DNA of 9,049 nucleotides from an uncultured Clostridia bacterium (GTDB lineage Bacteria > Bacillota_A > Clostridia > UMGS1840 > HGM11507). Position 1 is the stretch's first letter. The number at the start of each line of letters is the position of its first letter. The stretch covers positions 1 to 9,049 of the forward strand of contig CAKRUL010000026.1 in assembly GCA_934403665.1 (NCBI GenBank), read 5' to 3'. Position numbers and translations under genes: made by a program. The notes under the pieces are model-generated. The model was not told the DNA's origin and did no database searches. It saw nothing but the letters and a program-made list of their open reading frames with translations. Below are positions 3,784 through 9,049 of the stretch, piece after piece.

Positions 3784-6552
3784 TTGGCAGATGGAACGAT
3801 TATTATTGATACAAAAATAGATAATTCAGGCGAAAAAATAGGCGTAAAAGAGATGGGCAAAATTTTAAAGCGTATTGAAAAATCGTTTGACGGAATTTCC
3901 AAAAGTTCTTTGAGTGCGAATAACAATATAGAAAAATCTTTTTCAAAGCAAAATGAAGCTATAAAGAAACAGGAAATACTTCTGGAATCTTTAAAAGGGA
4001 AATATGCCGCTATAACGAGTGGAGCAAGTGCTGAAAAAAAGCAGTCCGGTATCGAAAAACAGTTGCAGAGCGTACAGAAAGAGATAACCAAAACGGAGCA
4101 AGAGTACAATGCATTGATTCAAAAGCTGAAATCTTTAGAAGCTGTTCAAAACGCGGGAAGTCCTGCTTCTCAGGCACAGACAAAAGCAGATATAAGTAAA
4201 CTTGACAATAGCATCATGATTACCGGAGAAAGACTGGATGAATTGCATCGAAAGGCATCTGTTATAGAAAAGGATTTGAAATCCCTGAAAATGAATCCAG
4301 AAAATTCAGAAGAAGCAAAAAAGTTAAAAAGTGAAATAGAATTGGCAACGCAAAAACTTCAGAGATTGAAAAACGAGGCAAAAGAGGATTTTACCGATAA
4401 ACCAATGAAAAATATCTCGAAAAAAGTAAATGAATCCACGAATCGAATCGGAAAATCCATTGGTCACATCGGAACCAGAATAAGAGGTTTAATTCTGAGC
4501 GCCGCTCTTTTTTCTGTTTTATATAAGGCGTTTAATTCTTTGTTTACTTATATGCGGACAGCTATGTTGACAAATGCACAATTTTCCTCATCTTTAGCAC
4601 AAATAAAAGGAAACCTTCTTACTGCGTTCCAGCCGATATATGAGGCAGTAATGCCAGCTTTAAATGTTTTTATGCAATGGTTGGCAAAGGCTACATCATA
4701 CATTGCGGCGTTTATAAGCACCATTTTCGGGAAAAGCGTTGTGGCAAGCAAAAAGAATGCGCAGTCGTTGTATAATCAAGCAAAAGCATATGGGGATATG
4801 GGAAAGGCGGCGAAAAAAGCAGGGAAAAAAATTGAAGATGCCTCTAAAAGTATGGCGAGTTTTGATGAACTCAATATAATTGATAGAAACAAGGAACAGA
4901 GTGTTCCTGACACTGGAACATCCGGCGGAGGTGGAGGTATTACTCCGAATTTTGGGTTTGAAAACGAGATTGACACCTCTAATATAGAAAAGGCTTTATC
5001 TACTTTAAGCAAAGCGTTTGAACCATTAAGGAATATGGATCTTACAAAGCTGAACGCGAGTCTCGAGAGGCTTAAAGAGGCAGTGAAACCACTCACGAAA
5101 ACTATTTTTGACGGTTTGTTTTGGGGAATCGAAAATGTATTTGTTCCTCTTAGTGTTTTTACCATTCAAGATGTTCTGCCAAGATTTTTAGATACTCTTG
5201 CGATTGCGATAAAAGGCGTTGGCGTGATTATAAAAGAAAAAATAGAATTTTTCAAACAATTTGTAGACCAGTTTTTAAAACCGATTGCAGAATATGCCGC
5301 ACCTGGGTTTCTCGAATTCTGGGATGATTTTAATACTGCTTTTGACGATTTAGTAACTGCAATTGAGAATAGTACAGCTTTTGAGGATTTGCGGAGCATC
5401 TTGGAGAAAATATATACTCTTTTAGCACCGATTATCGGGTTCTTGATAAGAATTGGAACATGGTTTGCATCGTTTGTTGTTAGCGCGGCATTCATAGGCT
5501 TAAAGAAAAAATTCAAAGACTTAGAAGATGTGATCGGGATAGTTGCTGATGTTCTTAATGGTGATTTTTCTGGTGCATGGGAACACTTCAAGGATTTGAT
5601 GGTAGATAATAAAATTGATACCGCAAAAAAAAGCTTGAATCTCTTGAAAGAAAAATTCGGGGATTTAAAGGAAACGGTCAAAGAGTTCGTGTCTGATTGG
5701 GCAGAGAAAATTGATACGATGGTTACCGATTGGAAAACAAAGATGAAGGACTGGTGGGACAACGAAGTCTCTAAAATGTTTTCTGCCGAAACGTGGGATA
5801 CGCTATTCAAGCAAATCGGAGAATCTATTGCGTGGGCAATTGTTGGAACAGCCGGATTTGTCGAAAAGTGGAAAACAAATATTGGGAACTGGTGGAATAA
5901 TAATGTCGAAGGATGGCTTACATTAGATAAATGGAAAGGGCTGTTTTCAAACATTAAAACTGCAATATCTGAAAAATGGAATGATGTTGTTACATGGTGG
6001 GACGAATCCCTTCCGGATTGGTGGAACAATCATGTTATGAAATGGTTTGACAAACAAACGTGGTTAGATTTAGGAACCGATATAAAGAATGGATTTGTTG
6101 AAGGTTTTAAAGGAATTATTAATTCTGTTGGAGGAACAATAAATAAATTAATCAGCGGCTTCCAAAGTCTTGCGAATGGAGCAATCAGTGCGGTTAACAA
6201 AGTTATAGAAGGATATAATTCAGTTGCGGACAAAACATTCCTTCCTAAGATATCTACCATTAGTCGAATTGACCTTAGTGGATATAAAATTCCAAAACTC
6301 GCACAAGGTTCTGTAGTACCTCCAAACCGTGAATTTTTAGCCTTACTTGGAGATAACAAAAAAGAAACAGAGATTGTATCTCCGTTGTCCATCATGAAAC
6401 AGGCACTTGCTGAAGTCATGGAGGAACTCGGCGGAGCAGGAGGAAACACGGTAGTACTTGAACTGGACGGGCGAGAGGTCGGCAGAGTATTTTTACCTCT
6501 GATACGAAAAGAAGAAAGACGAAAGGGCGTACAGCTTGGGGGTGTTTATTAA
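3784..6552 (+). CDS. Tail tape measure protein
   Basis: A 922-residue protein, by far the longest in the window. It spans the lumen of the tail, sets its length, and helps DNA passage at injection. TTG 3784 is chosen as the start: AAGGGGTGAT (3771-3780) precedes it, and it yields the family-typical N-terminus ADGTIIIDTKID. An in-frame GTG at 3751 lies in the terminator hairpin. Residues about 28-205 are coiled coil. Hydrophobic segments lie near 234-250, 300-320 and 546-576. A glycine linker (TSGGGGG) is at about 379-385. Tryptophan-rich repeats span about 648-773. The C-terminus includes 'GFQSLANGAISAVNKVIEGYN' and 'SGYKIPKLAQGSVVPPN', common in clostridial tape measures. No peptidoglycan hydrolase domain is visible. 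By the usual 1.5 angstrom per residue rule the tail would be roughly 140 nm. Confidence 0.93.
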   Translation: MADGTIIIDTKIDNSGEKIGVKEMGKILKRIEKSFDGISKSSLSANNNIEKSFSKQNEAIKKQEILLESLKGKYAAITSGASAEKKQSGIEKQLQSVQKEITKTEQEYNALIQKLKSLEAVQNAGSPASQAQTKADISKLDNSIMITGERLDELHRKASVIEKDLKSLKMNPENSEEAKKLKSEIELATQKLQRLKNEAKEDFTDKPMKNISKKVNESTNRIGKSIGHIGTRIRGLILSAALFSVLYKAFNSLFTYMRTAMLTNAQFSSSLAQIKGNLLTAFQPIYEAVMPALNVFMQWLAKATSYIAAFISTIFGKSVVASKKNAQSLYNQAKAYGDMGKAAKKAGKKIEDASKSMASFDELNIIDRNKEQSVPDTGTSGGGGGITPNFGFENEIDTSNIEKALSTLSKAFEPLRNMDLTKLNASLERLKEAVKPLTKTIFDGLFWGIENVFVPLSVFTIQDVLPRFLDTLAIAIKGVGVIIKEKIEFFKQFVDQFLKPIAEYAAPGFLEFWDDFNTAFDDLVTAIENSTAFEDLRSILEKIYTLLAPIIGFLIRIGTWFASFVVSAAFIGLKKKFKDLEDVIGIVADVLNGDFSGAWEHFKDLMVDNKIDTAKKSLNLLKEKFGDLKETVKEFVSDWAEKIDTMVTDWKTKMKDWWDNEVSKMFSAETWDTLFKQIGESIAWAIVGTAGFVEKWKTNIGNWWNNNVEGWLTLDKWKGLFSNIKTAISEKWNDVVTWWDESLPDWWNNHVMKWFDKQTWLDLGTDIKNGFVEGFKGIINSVGGTINKLISGFQSLANGAISAVNKVIEGYNSVADKTFLPKISTISRIDLSGYKIPKLAQGSVVPPNREFLALLGDNKKETEIVSPLSIMKQALAEVMEELGGAGGNTVVLELDGREVGRVFLPLIRKEERRKGVQLGGVY
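5724..6103 (+). repeat. Tryptophan-rich degenerate protein repeats in the tape measure
   Basis: Three diverged copies of about 40 residues share the pattern W-x(2-8)-WW-x(N/D)-x-V-x(2-3)-(F/L)-x(3-5)-W-x-x-L followed by a helix. They begin near residues 648 (MKDWWDNEVSKMF), 694 (IGNWWNNNVEGWL) and 731 (LPDWWNNHVMKWF). The DNA copies are not identical, so these are old protein-level repeats rather than recent duplications. Confidence 0.6.
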
Positions 6553-6935
6553 TGAATGTTTTTACGATTGACGGTGTGTCGTACAATGTCGCTGTGACAA
6601 AGTTTGAACGCACTTTTGCAGTGACTGACACAGACAAAGCCGGGCGTTCTATCAACGGAAATATGATAAGAGACATCATCGGGACATTTTACAATTATTC
6701 TATGAGCATTGATTCAAGAAACGTTTCACAGGGGGAATATAACTCCCTTTATCAAATTTTATCCGCCCCAGTGGATTCTCATAATTTTGTTTTCCCATAC
6801 AACGGCGAGACCATCTCCTTCAAAGGATATGTCACAAATGGGAAAGACACCCTGAAAACAATGAAAGAGGGAAAAAATAAGTGGACAGGGCTTGAAATCA
6901 ATATCATATCAATGGAACCTCAAAGGAGACCGTGA
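6552..6935 (+). CDS. Distal-tail-like small tail protein
   Basis: A 127-residue beta-rich protein. Its ATG overlaps the tape-measure stop as TAATG, with GGGGGTG 7 bases upstream. The N-terminus 'FTIDGVSYNVAVTKFERTF', the middle 'SQGEYNSLYQILSAPVDSHNF' and the C-terminal 'KWTGLEINIISMEPQ' fit small proteins found between tape measure and hub genes in clostridial siphophages (DUF6711-like, from memory). Proteins in this position form or decorate the ring at the tail tip (Dit role) that links the tube to the hub. It is much shorter than classical two-domain Dit proteins and would correspond to the N-terminal ring-forming domain only. The assignment rests on position and length; sequence recognition is moderate. 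Confidence 0.68.
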   Translation: MNVFTIDGVSYNVAVTKFERTFAVTDTDKAGRSINGNMIRDIIGTFYNYSMSIDSRNVSQGEYNSLYQILSAPVDSHNFVFPYNGETISFKGYVTNGKDTLKTMKEGKNKWTGLEINIISMEPQRRP

Positions 6936-6936
6936 C

Positions 6937-8541
6937 ATGAGCGTACAAATAACCTACAGAGACACTTCTCCTTTTTCCAAAAAAGATAGTACGCTTACGG
7001 TGACTGATAAACAAGCGTTTATTTCCGAGGCGCAGCTAAAGCAAGATTTAGATGTTCCGAATTATGCAACGATGGAACAAAACTTCTGGGTTCTGAACGG
7101 GACACATGAATCTTTCCCGGATGAACCTGTCAATGCTCCTTTTGGGGTATGGTCTTATTCTATGAGCGGAGAAAATGGCGCTTTCTCCGCTCCTATTATT
7201 TTAGTGCGTACATTTACCGAAAAGCATAGCAGTGTTGGGATTAGTTTTGAATTTCAGCGATACACAAATGACTATTGTAATCACCTCAGTGTCAAATGGT
7301 ATTCGGACGATGTGTTGCTGTTTGAAAAAGAATATCAACCGGATAATGCAACCTATTACTGTAAGCAAAATGTAGAGCTGTACAACAAAGTTGTCATTAC
7401 CTTCTATTCCATGAACAAAGCCGGACGATATCTGAAAATTGCGAATATAGATGATGGCGTTATCCGGATTTTTGGTGATTCGGATTTAATGAATGTAAAA
7501 GTCGTTGAAGAAATATCCCCCATCAGCGAAGAACTTCCGATTGATACGTTAGACTTCACACTGAATAAAGGGGATATTGAATTTATGTTCCAGAAGAAAC
7601 AGCCTACCGAAGTTTACCACAACGGCAGTCTAATAGGGTGTTTTTTTATTGAGAGTTCTTCTCGCCTTACCAAAACGCAGTATAAAGTGTCGGCAGAGGA
7701 TTACATTGGTATCTTAGATAAAAGCGATTTTATGGGAGGAATATATACCGCTGTTCCAGCTTCGGAAATTGTAGCGGCAATCTTTGAAGGTGAAACGATT
7801 CCGTATGAAATGGAAACCGCGTTAAAAAATACCTTGCTGAGCGGCTATATCAAAATATGTACCAAAAGGGAAGCTCTTGCACAGGTGGCATTTGCTTTGG
7901 GTGCAATCATCGACACCGCAAGGACAAGAAAGGTCCTTATACGGAAAGTCGACACGGAAAATACAGCAAGCGTTGACGGTGACAGGATATTCATGGGAGG
8001 CTCTATTGATACCGGAGACATCGTTACGGCAGTAGAGATAAAAGAACATTCTTACGTTCAAAACAACGAAACACAGGAACTTTTTAGTGGACAGATAAAC
8101 GGAACGGAATTAATCACCTTCAGCGAGCCAAAACACAGTCTCGCCATATCAGGAGGAACAATCACAGAATCCGACACAAACTATGCAATTATCACAGCCA
8201 GCGGAGATGTGGTGTTATCAGGGAAAGGATATACTCACGCAACCAAAACAATCCGCAAATCTAATCCCAATATTACATACGGTGAAAAACAGAATGTTAT
8301 AAAATTCGAGGAAACAACGTTGATATCAGGCAGTAATTCCGCAGAAATTATCGAAAATGTCTATAACTATTATATGAAAAACAAAACGCTGAAATGTGAT
8401 TTTGTTTTGAACGGCGAGGAAACTTCCGACACTGTTAACATTGACACGGAATTTGCAGGAACCAAAAAAGGAATGATTAAAAGTTTAGACCTTGATTTAA
8501 AAAATAAACTCATAGGAAAGGCGGAGATACAAATTGAATGA
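6937..8541 (+). CDS. Baseplate hub / tail-tip protein (Tal-like)
   Basis: A 534-residue protein. ATG 6937 is chosen because AAAGGAG (6922-6928) lies 8 bases upstream and the gene begins one base after the previous stop. A longer in-frame start at 6892 has no SD. Residues about 45-180 look like an inserted beta-sandwich ('FWVLNG', 'GVWSYSMSGENGAFS', 'GRYLKIANIDDGVIRIFG'). From about 185 on come hub-type motifs: 'ELPIDTLDFTLNKGDIEFMFQKK', 'VYHNGSLIGCFFIESSSRL', 'YKVSAEDYIGILDKSDFMGGIY' and 'CTKREALAQVAFALGAIIDTA'. These are characteristic of baseplate hub proteins of clostridial phages, related in place to gp27/Tal. It would form the trimeric tip that holds the tape measure and fibres. No lysozyme or endopeptidase active site is apparent. 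It overlaps the next gene by 8 bases. Confidence 0.82.
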   Translation: MSVQITYRDTSPFSKKDSTLTVTDKQAFISEAQLKQDLDVPNYATMEQNFWVLNGTHESFPDEPVNAPFGVWSYSMSGENGAFSAPIILVRTFTEKHSSVGISFEFQRYTNDYCNHLSVKWYSDDVLLFEKEYQPDNATYYCKQNVELYNKVVITFYSMNKAGRYLKIANIDDGVIRIFGDSDLMNVKVVEEISPISEELPIDTLDFTLNKGDIEFMFQKKQPTEVYHNGSLIGCFFIESSSRLTKTQYKVSAEDYIGILDKSDFMGGIYTAVPASEIVAAIFEGETIPYEMETALKNTLLSGYIKICTKREALAQVAFALGAIIDTARTRKVLIRKVDTENTASVDGDRIFMGGSIDTGDIVTAVEIKEHSYVQNNETQELFSGQINGTELITFSEPKHSLAISGGTITESDTNYAIITASGDVVLSGKGYTHATKTIRKSNPNITYGEKQNVIKFEETTLISGSNSAEIIENVYNYYMKNKTLKCDFVLNGEETSDTVNIDTEFAGTKKGMIKSLDLDLKNKLIGKAEIQIE

Positions 8542-8938
8542 GTTCATTTTTGACAGGACTATTACCGATTTGGCATTGCTGACCTCAAAGGCGTATTACA
8601 ATGCAAGTGATTTAAACCGAATCGAGGGAAACATAAGCGAGTTATCCGCCATCTTGAATGGACTTGTCTACACACAAAAAGTGACCGTAAAGACAGACTG
8701 GGCAAATAGGGATTTTCCTTCCGCCGTGAGTATGGAGCGAATCAGGCAAAATATTCGTAAATTAATCTCTGCTTTTTGCGTAAAAGCGGACACGCCGTCT
8801 TTACCTGACACCTTAAATAAAATGGACATCAACAAGGCGAACGCCATAGAGAAAATCCTTTTTGATATCAATCAAGAAATAGCCGTTGTGCGGTCACTGT
8901 GGCCAATATGCGGAACATTCGAAAGCGGGGAGTTGTAA
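8534..8938 (+). CDS. Conserved small baseplate-associated protein of unknown function
   Basis: A 134-residue protein starting at TTG 8534, 8 bases inside the hub gene, with GGAG at 8523-8526. No in-frame ATG exists near the start; the ATG at 8538 is in another frame. The layout is 'FDRTITDLALLTSKAYYNASDLNRIEGNISEL', then 'VKTDWANRDFPSAVSMERIRQNIRKL', then 'PSLPDTLNKMDINKANAIEKIL' and a C-terminal 'GTFESGEL'. This series (YNxxDLNRIE, TDWxxxDxP, MxxxxANxIEKIL, SGEL) is one I associate with small proteins encoded after the hub or baseplate genes in many clostridial phages. I know of no established function. Position between hub and fibre suggests a baseplate or fibre-attachment component, which is inference. 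Confidence 0.75.
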   Translation: MNEFIFDRTITDLALLTSKAYYNASDLNRIEGNISELSAILNGLVYTQKVTVKTDWANRDFPSAVSMERIRQNIRKLISAFCVKADTPSLPDTLNKMDINKANAIEKILFDINQEIAVVRSLWPICGTFESGEL

Positions 8939-8942
8939 TATA

Positions 8943-9049
8943 ATGTATGATTTTGTAGATAAAACAACATCTGAAGCTGGAACACCTATAAACCGAAAAG
9001 CAATGATGGCCGTGCAGGGCTTCCAGACGAAAACAACAACATTTAACAC
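8943..9049 (+). CDS. Partial N-terminus of tail fibre / receptor-binding protein
   Basis: An open frame from ATG 8943 runs off the window with 35 complete codons. GGGGAG at 8927-8932 is the likely SD (10-base spacing). The encoded start, MYDFVDKT then 'GTPINRKAMMAVQGFQTKTT', resembles the N-termini of tail-fibre or long baseplate proteins in clostridial phages, where this segment anchors the protein to the tail tip. The receptor-binding part lies outside the window. Confidence 0.65.
   Translation, partial: MYDFVDKTTSEAGTPINRKAMMAVQGFQTKTTTFN

Noticed and set aside
5166..6029. A 287-codon open frame on the minus strand opposite the tape measure
   Set aside because: It is a shadow of AT-rich coding sequence. 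It has no SD or promoter, and its composition mirrors the real + strand protein.
8939..8944. TATAAT before the tail fibre gene
   Set aside because: There is no -35-like hexamer 16-18 bases upstream. The match overlaps the ATG and is probably chance in an AT-rich junction.

Overview
The window is the neck-and-tail half of the late operon of a long-tailed (siphovirus-type) phage or prophage of a low-GC Firmicute. A gut-type Clostridia host is the best guess. The basis is the AT-rich codon use, strong AGGAGG-type ribosome binding sites, TTG starts, gene families usual in clostridial prophages, and a 'stalk' (copper amine oxidase N-terminal-like) secreted protein, a domain typical of that group. 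I see no integrase, tRNA, IS element, rRNA or CRISPR array.

Layout. Bases 1-1208 carry tightly overlapping head-completion genes: the end of a probable head-tail adaptor, a DUF6751-like stopper, a minor-capsid-2/HK97-gp10-like neck protein and a tail terminator. Bases 1209-2740 carry the tail tube protein and two tail-assembly-chaperone-type genes, the second a Gp15-family protein. Bases 3784-8938 carry the tape measure protein (922 aa), a small distal-tail-like protein, a 534-aa baseplate hub (Tal-like) and a small baseplate-associated protein. The start of a tail fibre or receptor-binding protein runs off the right end. All of these are on the + strand and appear translationally coupled.

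Between the Gp15-family gene and the tape measure lies a cassette of about 1 kb (2737-3761) that does not belong to the tail programme. It begins with an exact-consensus sigma-A promoter whose -35 box overlaps the Gp15-family stop codon. This promoter drives a secreted stalk-domain protein followed by a terminator. The remaining 360 bases look like an unlisted type I toxin-antitoxin module. A minus-strand 23-codon membrane peptide has its own promoter (TTGACT-N17-TATAAT), a near-perfect SD that can fold into a GAAA-capped hairpin, and a terminator hairpin. A converging + strand promoter (TTGACA-N16-TAAAAT) makes a small structured RNA antisense to the end of the toxin message. A second terminator-like hairpin closes the cassette 10 bases before the tape-measure RBS.

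Inferred logic: in the lysogen, the cassette's promoters would express the surface protein and the toxin-antitoxin pair independently of the silent late operon. During lytic growth, late transcription through the region is itself antisense to the toxin. The tail genes then assemble in gene order: tube polymerises on the hub and tape measure with chaperone help, is capped by the terminator, and joins the head through the neck proteins.
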